DNA of 64,000 bases from Spiroplasma endosymbiont of Labia minor. GTDB taxonomy: Bacteria > Bacillota_I > Bacilli_A > Mycoplasmatales > Mycoplasmataceae. The stretch lies in assembly GCF_964019845.1 (NCBI RefSeq), contig NZ_OZ026465.1:62001-126000 (forward strand), written 5' to 3'. Shown piece by piece: positions 10,157 to 23,495 of the stretch. The notes beneath the pieces are model-generated. The model was given only the letters and a program-made list of their open reading frames with translations. It was not told where the DNA came from and searched no databases. The position numbers and the translations under genes are program-made. Position 1 is the stretch's first letter. The number at the start of each line of letters is the position of its first letter.

Positions 10157-11005
10157 ATGATTATTTTAGATGGCAAAAAATTAGCTCAAGAAAAAGAACA
10201 GCAATTTAAAATAATTATTAATAATTTTGCTAATTTTAGAAAGCCAAAATTAATTGTTATTTTGATTGGCGATAATTTTGCTTCAGAAATATATATAAAA
10301 CATAAACAAAGAGTTTGTGAAACAGTTGGAATATTATTTGAACTAAAACACTTTGAAGCAACTATATCTCAAGAAGAACTATTAAAACAAATTGATATTT
10401 TAAATAATGATTCAACTGTTGATGGAATAATTTTACAGCTGCCTTTACCTAATAGTTTTGATGAAGAAAAATATTTGCAGTCAATTTTGCCATCAAAAGA
10501 TGTTGATGGTTTTCATTATCAAAATCAAGGCAAATTACTACAAAATTATGGAACGTTGATTCCAGCTACACCATTGGGTGTTTTACAATTATTGGAACAT
10601 TATAAAATAGATGTTTTGTCAAAACATTGTGTTGTTATTGGAATTTCAAATATAGTCGGAAAACCACTCGCCAATTTATTAATAAATAAAGGTGCCACAG
10701 TAACTGTTTGTCAAAAAACAACAACAGATTTGAAAAAATATACATTACAAGCGGATATTTTATTTACAGCAACCGGAAGAGAAATGCTAATAACAGAAGA
10801 TATGGTAAAAAAAGATTCAACTGTTGTAGATATAGGCATAACTAGAGATTCAAAAAATGGAAAACTTGTTGGTGATGTTGATTTTGATAATGTAAAAAAT
10901 AAAGTAAAATACATAACTCCGGTTCCGGGTGGTGTTGGACCGATGACAATTTCAGCTTTAATAGAAAATATAATTTATCTTTATAAACAACATATTATGA
11001 ACTAG
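10157..11005 (+). CDS. folD: bifunctional methylenetetrahydrofolate dehydrogenase / methenyltetrahydrofolate cyclohydrolase
   Basis: 282 aa, the family length. It interconverts 5,10-methylene- and 10-formyl-THF with NADP+. The catalytic block YIKHKQRVCE supplies the Tyr-x3-Lys pair, DGIILQLPLP is family signature 1, PSKDVDGFH follows, and ITPVPGGVGPMT near the C-terminus is signature 2. It is downstream of ktrB, probably on the same mRNA, and works in the same one-carbon pool as glyA at 28141. Confidence 0.96.
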   Translation: MIILDGKKLAQEKEQQFKIIINNFANFRKPKLIVILIGDNFASEIYIKHKQRVCETVGILFELKHFEATISQEELLKQIDILNNDSTVDGIILQLPLPNSFDEEKYLQSILPSKDVDGFHYQNQGKLLQNYGTLIPATPLGVLQLLEHYKIDVLSKHCVVIGISNIVGKPLANLLINKGATVTVCQKTTTDLKKYTLQADILFTATGREMLITEDMVKKDSTVVDIGITRDSKNGKLVGDVDFDNVKNKVKYITPVPGGVGPMTISALIENIIYLYKQHIMN

Positions 11006-11018
11006 AATTAGTTTGTAT

Positions 11019-11094
11019 GCTGATGTAGCTCAGTTGGTAGAGCAGTTCACTCGTAATGATCAGGTCGGCAGTTCAAATCTGCTCTTCAGCACCA
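11019..11094 (+). tRNA. tRNA-Thr (anticodon CGU)
   Basis: The 76-base cloverleaf runs from GCTGATG (11019-11025) to CTTCAGC (11084-11090), with discriminator A and encoded CCA. The D arm GCTC/GAGC and T arm GGCAG/CTGCT are intact. The anticodon loop CTCGTAA gives CGU (Thr, codon ACG). There are T-T mismatches at acceptor pair 6-67 and anticodon-stem pair 28-42. Confidence 0.9.
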
Positions 11095-11159
11095 TTATAT
11101 AATTTAAAAATATCTATTATAGTTAATTTCATTTAAAAAATAAAAAACGTAATTAAATA

Positions 11160-11196
11160 GTGTGAACCCCATAAGTGGGACACATAAAAAAGTCAA
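11160..11196. mobile_element. solitary IS3-type terminal remnant
   Basis: The stretch GTGTGAACCCCATAAGTGGG and its continuation through AAAAAAGTCA aligns closely with the left end of the IS3-family element at about 56401 (GGTGAACCCTGAAAATGG through AAAAAGTCA). No transposase reading frame is attached; an unrelated phosphatase gene follows. It is probably a leftover end of a lost insertion. Confidence 0.55.
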
Positions 11197-11226
11197 AAAA
11201 CATATCTAGGAATAGATATGTTTTTT
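11195..11226. terminator. terminator of the NTDP phosphatase gene
   Basis: AAAAAACATATCTA pairs with TAGATATGTTTTTT around a GGAA loop; T6 runs occur on both strands. It contains the stop codon of the minus-strand gene and may also stop readthrough from tRNA-Thr. Confidence 0.85.
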
Positions 11227-11745
11227 GTTGTTAAATTCAAATCATATATTTTCGAGATTGATATGATCAAAAAAATCTTTTCTCTTTTTAATTAATTTTT
11301 TCAATGTGTCAACTTCATTTCATATAATGTCTATCATTGTATGTGGATAACTTCATTCAATTCTGTTTCTGTTAAAATCTTTCAAATCTAAAATTTTATA
11401 TGACCCGTCATTAAAAACTTTTACATCCAAATCATAATCTATATATTTTAATGTTTCATCTTCAATAATATATGGTGAAGCAATATTACAATAATAGTTG
11501 ATTCCGTAGTCCTTAAACATACATATAACATTAAATCAATTTTTTTTGTAAAAAATTCAAACAGCTGGTTCGTTTGCTTTTCATTTTCTACCATTAACTT
11601 CAGTTACAGTTACGTTGTCATTGATTACGACTAAATAATCATCTGTTTCTTTAAAAACAATAGCAGAATTTCAAATTCTATATAATTGGCCATTATGTTT
11701 GTATGCATGAATTAAAATTTTTTTATAAGGCGCAAGATTTGACAT
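11206..11745 (-). CDS. nucleoside tri-/diphosphate phosphatase (DUF402, Ntdp family)
   Basis: A 179-aa cytosolic protein of the DUF402 family (Bacillus YgaC / staphylococcal Ntdp type), which hydrolyses NTPs and NDPs with divalent metal. The family pattern is visible: HAYKHNGQLYRIWNSA near the start, EPAVWIFYKKNWFNVICMF in the middle, then YCNIASPYIIEDETLKYIDYDLDVKV with the acidic metal-binding positions, and DLKDFNRNRIEW. Many Trp residues are encoded by TGA. An AGGGGGG run lies 5 bases before the start ATG. It is convergent with the tRNA-Thr transcript. Confidence 0.87.
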
Positions 11746-11947
11746 TAGACAACCCCCCCTATTATTAAATATAAAATATGTTTATTATTATTTATACTTG
11801 TTTGTACAAGCTATACGCATAATTAATTTTAATGATTATTAGTTAAAATGACGTGTTATATTTTTTATTAATAACAGTTACATTTCAATTGGCGCACGTG
11901 AATATTATATCATTAAAAAATATTGCAATATTTTAAATTATAAATTA

Positions 11948-12283
11948 AAACCCTTCATATCAAATGAAGGGTCAAAATTAAAAGAAATACAATTATTATA
12001 TTTAATTGTATTAAAATACTAATTTAGAAGGTTTCAGGTTAATTCATAACGAATTAATACATCTTCTAAATTTATACAAGTATAACATTTAACACAAAGT
12101 TAATTGGGGGACAAATACCTGCATACGAATAAGGAAATTAACATGAAATAATAATTAATTTCTATGAACGGATTGAAAAATTAAATTGAAATATTTATTG
12201 TCTATTTCAAGACAGTGACATAACGATTTGATAACAAATGTGTAGTTCAAGCTTAGGGACAAAGTTCTCTTGCTATCCCTACG
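11948..12283 (-). ncRNA. candidate structured small RNA, about 335 nt
   Basis: A non-coding stretch of about 700 bases between two divergent genes holds, on the minus strand, a promoter, a chain of six hairpins and a terminator. In transcript order the stems are TAGGGAT/GTCCCTA with an inner AAG-AGAA-CTT, TTGAAATA/TATTTCAA, GTTAATT/AATTAAC, TTTAGAAG/CTTCTAAA enclosing TTAATTC/GAATTAA, ATACAATTA/TAATTGTAT, and finally ACCCTTCAT/ATGAAGGGT (11950-11972) followed by a T-rich tail. I looked for hallmarks of tmRNA, RNase P RNA and SRP RNA and found none. It could also act in the other direction as a leader for guaC, but the terminator polarity favours minus. Confidence 0.5.
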
Positions 12284-12289
12284 GAAATT

Positions 12290-12317
12290 ATTATAATACT
12301 TATTTATGAAAAAACAA
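12290..12317 (-). promoter_or_regulatory. promoter of the candidate 335-nt RNA
   Basis: On the minus strand TTGTTT (12317-12312), a 16-base spacer, then TATAAT (12295-12290). The -10 lies in ATTATAAT, which is self-complementary, so it could also act on the plus strand. Confidence 0.5.
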
Positions 12318-12459
12318 TATTTTTTTGTTTCTTTAAATTAAAAAAACATAAAAATACGTAATTCAACCAATCAAACTCATATTTTTCAAAATATAATAAG
12401 TATAAATTTAACTTTTATTATACAATATAAGCGTTGTTAATTTTAGATTGGAAGATAAA

Positions 12460-13422
12460 ATGAGAGTTTTTGATTATGATGATGTTCAGTTAATTCCAAA
12501 TATGTGTAGTGTTAATTCAAGAACAGAATGTGACACTAGAGTAATTTTAGGTAAATATGAATTTAAAATGCCAGTAGTGCCAGCTAATATGGCTTCAATT
12601 ATAAATGAAGAATTATGTGAAGCATTAGCTGAGCAAAATTATTTTTATATAATGCACAGATTTAATGTTGATATTGTAAATTTTGTTAAAAAAATGAAAG
12701 AAAAAAAATTAATTAGTTCCATTTCTGTTGGAGTTAAAAACGCAGATTATGAATTAATAGATAAGTTAACAGAGCGAAATTTAATTCCGGATTATATAAC
12801 TATAGATATTGCGCATGGACATGCAATTTCTGTCAAAAAAATGATTACCTATATTAGAGAAAAAATGCAAGATAAGACATTTATAATTGCTGGTAATGTT
12901 GGAACACCAGAAGCGGTCAGAGATTTAGAATATTGAGGTGCAGATGCTACCAAAGTTGGCATAGGACCCGGAAAAGTATGTATCACAAAAATAAAAACTG
13001 GTTTTGGTACGGGCGGATGACAGTTATCTGCTGTTAAATGATGTTCTAAAACTGCTAAAAAACCAATTATAGCAGATGGCGGATTAAGAGTTAATGGTGA
13101 CATTCCAAAATCAATCAGGATGGGGGCGACAATGTGTATGATTGGGTCATTGTTTGCAGCTCACGTTGAATCACCAGGAAAAATATTAGAAATCAATAAT
13201 GAAATTTTTAAAGAATATTTCGGTTCTGCCTCAGAATATAATAAAGGTGAAAAGCGTTTTGTTGAAGGTAAAAAAGATTTAATCAAAGTAAGAGGATCTA
13301 TTTTTGATACATATAACGAAATGCATGAAGATTTACAGTCTGCAATTTCTTATTCGGGTGGCAAAAAATTAGAAGATATTAAGCATGCAAATTATGTTGT
13401 ACTAAAAACAGGTGAATATTAA
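12460..13422 (+). CDS. guaC: GMP reductase
   Basis: A 320-aa member of the IMPDH/GMPR TIM-barrel family without the CBS domains of IMP dehydrogenase, which matches the short Gram-positive GMP reductase. It deaminates GMP reductively to IMP with NADPH. The catalytic cysteine is in [11 protein letters not shown] (about residue 178), preceded by the GNVGTPEAV block and followed by the IIADGGLR phosphate-binding loop. I chose the ATG at 12460, spaced 6 bases from GGAAG; an in-frame TTG at 12448 is less likely. A minimal IMP dehydrogenase is the alternative, but the N-terminus [14 protein letters not shown] is GMPR-like. Confidence 0.88.
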
Positions 13423-13467
13423 TATAATAATAAATAGCAAAATAAAATATTTTTTGATATTTAATTT

Positions 13468-13496
13468 ACAGTCCTTATTTTTGAGTACTGTTTTTT
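13468..13496 (+). terminator. terminator of guaC
   Basis: ACAGT (13468-13472) pairs with ACTGT (13487-13491), extended with mismatches, and is followed by T6. Confidence 0.6.
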
Positions 13497-13580
13497 CATA
13501 AAAAAAACGCCCCAAAGGGCGTTCAGATCTCTAGATGATCTATTGAAAAGACTATACGGAAATACTTTTAGCATTTCCGC
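13495..13580 (-). ncRNA. candidate small RNA, about 85 nt
   Basis: On the minus strand a perfect TATAAT (13592-13587) is followed about 8 bases later by a compact three-hairpin unit: CGGAAAT/ATTTCCG, AGATC/GATCT, and a GC-rich terminator AACGCCC/GGGCGTT (13506-13523) that runs into a T7-T8 tract only on the minus strand. The GC content of the stems is far above background. There is no reading frame. I cannot assign it to a known RNA family by eye; the size is in the range of the mollicute SRP RNA, but the conserved SRP apical loop is missing. Confidence 0.6.
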
Positions 13581-13586
13581 ATTAAT

Positions 13587-13592
13587 ATTATA
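13587..13592 (-). promoter_or_regulatory. -10 box of the candidate 85-nt RNA
   Basis: TATAAT on the minus strand, 8 bases before the first hairpin. The -35 region is weak; TACAAT, 17 bases upstream, is the best candidate. Confidence 0.5.
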
Positions 13593-13659
13593 TCGCTTTT
13601 TCACCAAAAATTGTATTTTTTTAATTGAAATTATTATTTTTTAGTATAAAATAAAAATG

Positions 13660-13825
13660 CTATTCGTACCAAAGACAGTAACCGCATATTATATGCTTAA
13701 TTTGTTACCGAGGATGAAAACAATTTTTATTTCTATTTATAAAAGATTATTTGTTACAAGAATCTATGAATTAATTGTTTTGCCTTGATAAGATTTCAGT
13801 TTTGTCAAGGCATTTTCTTTGGTTT
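13660..13825 (+). promoter_or_regulatory. ribosomal protein L10 leader with attenuator
   Basis: This matches the L10-leader autoregulatory element found before rplJ-rplL. The conserved pieces are ACCAAAGACAGTAACCG (about 13668-13684), a GCATAT/ATATGC stem, and GTTACCGAGGA (13704-13714), which make the kink-turn that binds the L10(L12)4 complex. A strong stem GCCTTGA/TCAAGGC (13782-13811) with a T-rich tail follows and can act as the terminator when L10 is bound. rplJ starts 35 bases after the element. This is recognition from the family consensus, not a search. Confidence 0.85.
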
Positions 13826-13859
13826 ATTAATAGATATTTTAGAAAGGAATCGATAATTT

Positions 13860-14363
13860 GTGGAAAAAATAGTTCGTCAAGCTCATATTAAAAAAGCTGA
13901 AATAGTGAATAACATTGCAGAGCGCATTAAAAATTCAAAAGCAATGGTAATTGCAGAATATAAAAATTTGACAGTTGCAAATATTACTGAATTAAGACAA
14001 GAAGCATTGAAACAAAATATTTTTATAAAAGTTTATAAAGATACATTAATGCTTCGTGCAATGGAACAGGCAAACATCAAAAATACAGATGCTTACTTAA
14101 CACAACAAAATATTTATATTTTTTCAGATGATGACTCAATGAAACCTGCAAAATTAGTATTTAATTTTGCAAAGAAAAATAAAAATTTAGTTTTAAAAGC
14201 TGGAATTTACGAAGGTAATTTCATGGATACAGCAGCAATTAATGAAATTGCCTCTCTTCCATCAAAAGAAGATTTATACAGTATGTTTGCTTCTTCTTTG
14301 ATTTACCCATTACGTCAATTTATGTTGTTAACTAAAGAAATAGCAAAAACCAAATCAGAATAA
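13860..14363 (+). CDS. rplJ: 50S ribosomal protein L10
   Basis: A 167-aa ribosomal stalk-base protein that anchors L7/L12 dimers. It starts with GTG, set by AGAAAGGA about 8 bases upstream, and has the family N-terminus (residues 1-40, with KAMVIAEYKNLTVANITELR) and the C-terminal L12-binding helix (LIYPLRQFMLLTKEIAKTK). It is regulated through the leader just upstream, and rplL follows in the same transcript after 75 bases. Confidence 0.96.
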   Translation: MEKIVRQAHIKKAEIVNNIAERIKNSKAMVIAEYKNLTVANITELRQEALKQNIFIKVYKDTLMLRAMEQANIKNTDAYLTQQNIYIFSDDDSMKPAKLVFNFAKKNKNLVLKAGIYEGNFMDTAAINEIASLPSKEDLYSMFASSLIYPLRQFMLLTKEIAKTKSE

Positions 14364-14438
14364 TTGAATTAAATTGTATTTTTATAATTAGAAATGTACG
14401 CTTAGCGCAAAATTAATTAATTAAAAGGAGAAACCACA

Positions 14439-14807
14439 ATGGCTATTACAAAAGACGATATTATCAAAGCATTAGAAGAAATGAAATTGGTAGAATTAAA
14501 TGATTTAGTTAAATCAATAGAAGATCACTTTGGTGTTATTGCAGCTGCACCAGTAGCGGCACCAGCAGCAGGAACTGCAGCAGATGCTGCGCCAACAGAA
14601 GTTAATGTTTTATTAACAAGTATTGGTGGAAACAAAGTTCAAGTTATCAAAGTTGTTAAAGATTTAACAGGTTTAGGGTTAATGGAAGCTAAAAAATTAG
14701 TAGATGGAACATTACCAGTTACTTTAAAAGAAAACGTAAAAGTTGAAGAAGCTGAAAAAATGAAAACTCAATTAATTGAAGCTGGAGCATCAATAGATTT
14801 AAAATAA
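14439..14807 (+). CDS. rplL: 50S ribosomal protein L7/L12
   Basis: 122 aa, the family length. The N-terminal dimerisation domain (MKLVELNDLVKSIEDHFGV) is followed by an Ala-rich hinge (AAAPVAAPAAGTAADAAPTE) and a C-terminal factor-binding domain with the KIQVIKVVKD-like block NKVQVIKVVKDLTGLGL and EAKKLVDGTLPVTLKE. It recruits elongation and initiation factors to the ribosome. RBS AAAGGAG. Its own terminator follows, so rpoB has a separate upstream region. Confidence 0.97.
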   Translation: MAITKDDIIKALEEMKLVELNDLVKSIEDHFGVIAAAPVAAPAAGTAADAAPTEVNVLLTSIGGNKVQVIKVVKDLTGLGLMEAKKLVDGTLPVTLKENVKVEEAEKMKTQLIEAGASIDLK

Positions 14808-14810
14808 TAA

Positions 14811-14841
14811 AATGTCTAACAATTATGTTAGACATTTTTTG
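14811..14841 (+). terminator. terminator of rplJ-rplL
   Basis: AATGTCTAAC (14811-14820) pairs with GTTAGACATT (14827-14836), then T tract. Confidence 0.92.
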
Positions 14842-14896
14842 TTAATATAAAGTTAATTATTGATTGTGGTAATTATTTTATAAAGAAGGTATTTAA

Positions 14897-15596
14897 ATGA
14901 AAATAGATGGAACATACTTTGCACATTCAAATTTACTATTCAATTTAGAAAGAATCAGAAAATTTTATAATTCGTTAATAGATGTCAAAACAATAACTAT
15001 AATGGATCTAGAAGCGTTTTACTGAGAAGACAATACAATTGTTCAGAAAAATTTCAAAATGCGCTTACCTTTTTATATTGGCGCAATAACATTAATTTGA
15101 GAAGGTAATAATTTTAAAATTAATAATTATCGAAAGTTTTATTTTTATAACGATATCAATCAAGATAATCTGTTATCAAAACAAACAGATACAGCCAATA
15201 TATTTATTAAATATGTCAACAATATGGGAACGAATGCATTACTTTTTTTTGGGAGATTCACTTGAATTAAACTTTGTTAATAATTTTTTCCCAAAGGATG
15301 TAAAATTCAAATATTTTGATTTATATAAAGAATTAGATGAAGCCAAATTTTTAAATCCATCAGTTATTAGAAATAGAGATATTATTTCAGCTAAAAAGAA
15401 TTCCAGTTTAAATGGCGAAAATGTTAGAAAATATGCAACAGAAGATATAGTAATAAATAAGGAAAATAAATATTTAGAAGAAATAATTGCCTATAATAAA
15501 GAAGAATTAATTAATGCAGCTTTATTTATTAATAAACTTTATAGAATAATAAATGATGACTCTTTAATCAAATATAAAATTGAGCAATTAAAATAA
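14897..15596 (+). pseudogene. hypothetical protein, frameshifted at a T8 run
   Basis: Two overlapping readings make one protein. The first runs from ATG 14897 (RBS AGAAGG) and stops at about 15270; the second is open from well before 15213 to the stop at 15596. Removing one T from the T8 tract at 15243-15250 joins them smoothly (NMGTNALLF joins LGDSLELNF) into about 232 residues. The protein is cytosolic, aromatic-rich at the N-terminus and helical and charged at the C-terminus, with no family I recognise. It sits between rplL and rpoB. The break could be a true mutation, phase variation at the homopolymer, or a sequencing error. Confidence 0.7.
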
Positions 15597-15728
15597 TTTA
15601 CTTTCTTGTTTTGAATTATATTAATCTACTAAAATTAATATTTATGGTATTTATTCTTGACTTTCCATATATGGAAATGTAGAATATTGTTGCGTGTTTT
15701 TAAACAATATGGGGGAAAATTGCTAAAT

Positions 15729-18700
15729 ATGAGTTATAAAGTTAAAAAAATTAATAAACAAGTGGAAAGGCGCGATTATGCAAAAGTGTCTGGTAATTTG
15801 CAATTACCAAATTTAATAGAATTGCAAATAGATACTTTTAATTGATTTATTAAAGATGGAATTAATGAAGTATTTAATGAAGTATTTCCAATTTTATCGG
15901 CGGATGGTGATATTGCTTTAAATTTATCAAATTGACAATTTAAAGAATCTAGAATGAAACCAGAGCGTGCAAAATCAGAATCAAAAATTTATGATGCACC
16001 TATTTATGCGGATTTAAATTTAACAATTAAAATTCAAAATTATGACATACCATTATTAGAAGAATCAAAAATCGAAATGACTGTATTTTTGAAAGATTTT
16101 TTGTTATCAAAAGTTGAGAATGCTTCAGTAACTTTAAATGCTGCTAAAGGCAATTTGTATTTTTATGATGTAAAAACTAAAAATTCAAATAATGAAATAG
16201 ACAAAATTCAAATTGAAGTTGTTGAAGAAAAAGCAAGTTTAATTAAAGTCAATATAGATATCTTCAAAGTGGGAGAAGTATTTTTTGGTGAATTCCCATT
16301 GATGACAGATAGAGGAACTTTTATCATTAATGGTTCTGAAAAAGTTGTTGTTTCTCAATTAGTTAGATCTCCAGGATCTTATTTTAAACGTGAATTAAAT
16401 CGTAAAAATGGTGAAATGAACTATTTTGCAGATATTATTCCATCACGCGGGACATGACTAGAATTTGAAACAGACATCAAAAGACAGTTGGATAGTAAAA
16501 CATCTAGTGCGTTATATGTAAAAATTGACAAATCAAGAAAAGCAACAGCTACTTCATTGTTGCAATCATTTGGTATGACAAAAGAAAATGTTTTAAATAT
16601 TTTTGATAGTACACCAGTTATTAAAACAACTTATGATCATGATGTTTTGACAGATAATGACCACATTAATTTTGAAAATCAAGTTCAAGAAATTTATAAA
16701 AAAATTAGACAAGGTGAAACAGCTACAACAGATGGTGCATCAAAATATATTTATGGATTACTATTTGATCAACGTAAATATGATCTAACTAAAGCTGGTA
16801 GATTTAAATTACAACAAAAATTAGCAGTAAAAAATAGATTATTAGATACAGTATTAGCTGAAGATTTAAAATCTGTATCTGGTAAAATTTTATTTACTAA
16901 AGGAACAGAAATTACAAAGAAAAACCTACATGAAATAGGTAGAGCACTAGAAGAAGGCGCAATGGTTGAAGAAATTACTTTCTCTCAATACATAAAATCA
17001 GGTAATAAAATTCAAAAAGTTCGAGTATATAAAAATAATGATTCAAAAGAAGAAAGCATTCCAATTATTGGTGTTTATGGTGAGTCAAAAGATGAGTTTT
17101 TGAATGTTCCAGATATTATCGCAACTATCTCATACTGTCTAAATTATATGGACGGAATAGGTGAAGAAGATGACATTGATCACTTAGGAAATCGTCGTGT
17201 AAGAACAGTTGGAGAATTATTGCAAAATCAATTTAGAATTGGTATGATGCGTATTGAAAAAAATGTTAAAGAAAAAATTTCTTCATCTAATCCATACAAA
17301 ATAAAACCATGATCGATTGTTAATAATAAACCACTTACAGCTATTATTGGAGAATTTTTTAATCTTTCACAATTATCACAATTTATGGACCAAACAAATC
17401 CATTGGCGGAATTAACCAATAAACGTAGATTGACAGCTTTAGGACCTGGTGGGTTATCACGTGAACGCGCTGGCTTAGAAGTTCGTGACGTCCATCCATC
17501 TCACTATGGAAGAATTTGTCCAATTGAAACACCAGAAGGACCAAATATTGGTTTGATTTCAAATTTATCAACATTCGCAAGAATAAACGAATTTGGATTT
17601 ATTGAATCACCTTATAGAAAAGTTATTGATGGTGTTGTTAAAGATAATGTTATTGATTATTTAACAGCAGATCAAGAAAGAGATTATACTATTGCGCAAG
17701 CATCTGTAAGTTTAGATGCTAAAGGTAAAATAAAAGACGACATGGTGATTGCTCGTTATAGAGGTGACGACTTAATGACATCTCCACTAGATGTTGACTA
17801 TATAGACGTTTCGCCAAAACAAATTGTTTCAATAGCTGCATCATGTATTCCATTTTTAGAAAATGATGATGCTAACCGTGCGTTAATGGGTGCAAACATG
17901 CAACGTCAAGCTGTGCCATTAATTAATCCAGAATCACCATTGGTTGGAACTGGTGTTGAATTTGAAGCAGCTAGAGATTCAGGTGCAGCAGTTGTTGCAT
18001 TACAATCTGGAATTGTTAAATATGTTGACTCAAAACAAATTAAAGTTGAAGGATCAGACGGAACACGTTCATATTTTTTAGCTGATTTTAAACGTTCAAA
18101 TTCAGGAACATCAATTACTCATTCTCCTTGTGTAAAATTGGGAGATCAAGTTGATAAAGGGCAAATTATTGCAGATGGTCCTTCTATGGAACAAGGAGAA
18201 TTGGCTTTAGGGCAAAATATTGTTGTTGCATTTACAACATACAATGGATATAACTATGAAGATGCTGTTATTGTTTCAGAAAGAGTTGTTATGGAAGATA
18301 GATTTACATCAATACACATTGATGAATATACTATTGAACGTAGACAAACAAAACAAGGACAAGAAGAAATTACTCGTGAAATTCCAAATGTGGCTGAAGC
18401 TGCCAAAAAAAATCTAGATATGGATGGAATTGTTCGCATTGGTGCAGAAGTTAAAGTTGGAGATATTCTTGTAGGTAAAATTACACCAAAAGGACAAACT
18501 CAATTATCGCCAGAAGATAGATTATTACATGCTATTTTTGGTGAAAAATCAAGAAATGTTAAAGATAATTCATTACGTGTCCCAAATGGTGGTGATGGAA
18601 TAGTTCAATCAATCAAACGTTTTACAACAAATGATTTTGAATTACCAGCAGATATTAAAGAAATTATTAAAATTTGCATTGTTCAAAAACGTAAAATTCA

Positions 18701-19544
18701 AGAAGGTGACAAAATGTCTGGTCGCCATGGTAATAAAGGTGTTATTTCAAAAATTTTACCGGTTGCAGATATGCCACATTTAGAAGATGGAACTCCAGTA
18801 GATATTTTATTAAATCCACAAGGTGTGCCTTCACGTATGAATATTGGTCAGGTTTTAGAAATACATTTAGGAATGGCTGCTAAAAGATTGGGTATAAAAG
18901 TTTCAACACCAGTTTTTGAAGGATTAAGCGAAGAAGAATTAAATGAAATAATGACTGAAGCTGGAATGACAGATTTTGGTAAAGTTACCTTGATCGATGG
19001 TCGAACTGGTGAAAAATTTGATAAACCGATTGCTGTTGGTGTTATGTATATGTTGAAATTATCACATATGGTTGATGATAAATTACATGCACGTAACGTT
19101 GGACCTTACTCATTAATTACACAACAACCATTGGGTGGTAAAGCTCAAAATGGTGGTCAAAGATTTGGTGAAATGGAAGTTTGAGCTTTAGAAGCTTATG
19201 GTGCAGCACATACATTAAGAGAAATTTTAACTATTAAATCAGATGATATTAAAGGGCGTATCAAAACATATGAGGCAATTGTCAGAAATAAACAATTACC
19301 ACAACCAGGTATTCCAGAATCATTTAATGTGCTTACAAAAGAAATTATGGGCTTAGGATTTGATATGTATATGATTAATGAACAAGGTGAAAAAGTTCAA
19401 ATTAATGCGTATGACGAAGAAACTTTTGACTATGATAATTTTTCACAATCAAAAAACGATAATTTTGAATCAGAAAATGATGCAAAAAATATGATGAACG
19501 TTGAAGATTTTGTAACAGAACAACAATTAGAAGATGAAGAATAA
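15729..19544 (+). CDS. rpoB: DNA-directed RNA polymerase subunit beta
   Basis: A 1271-aa core polymerase subunit with no internal stop once TGA is read as Trp. Recognisable blocks include [21 protein letters not shown], the rifampicin region [23 protein letters not shown] (around 17385, given here only by position), [29 protein letters not shown], and near the end [11 protein letters not shown] and the [24 protein letters not shown] core. The start was set at ATG 15729 (MSYKVKK); TTG at 15720, closer to the GGGGGA at 15711-15716, is a possible alternative. The C-terminal 50 residues are acidic and Asn-rich. rpoC follows after 36 bases. Confidence 0.98.
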
Positions 19545-19580
19545 TATTTACGAATACAATTAGAAAAGGAAAATTAAATT

Positions 19581-23333
<3,753 letters not shown>

Positions 23334-23356
23334 ATAGTTTTTAATATATTAATAAA

Positions 23357-23420
23357 AACACTAATGATAAATTATTACATAAAATATATCTATGTAATAA
23401 TATATTTTCGGTGTTTTTTT
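23357..23420 (+). terminator. terminator of rpoBC
   Basis: AACAC (23357-23361) pairs with GTGTT before a T7 run, and an inner stem ATTATTACATA/TATGTAATAAT extends it to a long hairpin. Confidence 0.85.
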
Positions 23421-23456
23421 GTTGAAAAGTAAATATATGGAGCATTTAATTCAAAA

Positions 23457-23495
23457 TAAAAAAACATTCAATTAATTCAAATTGAATGTTTTTTT
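23457..23495. terminator. bidirectional terminator next to the tail-tip-like gene
   Basis: AACATTCAAT (23463-23472) pairs with ATTGAATGTT (23481-23490); T/A runs lie on both sides, so it works for the minus-strand gene ending at 23494. Confidence 0.85.

Noticed and set aside
11948-12283. tmRNA, RNase P RNA or SRP RNA
   Set aside because: No tRNA-like ends or tag frame, no GAGGAAAGTCC P4 strand, and no GGTCAGG/GGAAGG SRP loop on either strand.
12300-12459. Purine or 2'-deoxyguanosine riboswitch before guaC
   Set aside because: The conserved three-way-junction core (ATAT/TATGG loops) is absent in the leader.
15729-19544. Many apparent frame breaks at TGA in rpoB and elsewhere
   Set aside because: All fall at Trp positions of conserved proteins, so the code reads UGA as Trp and the genes are intact.
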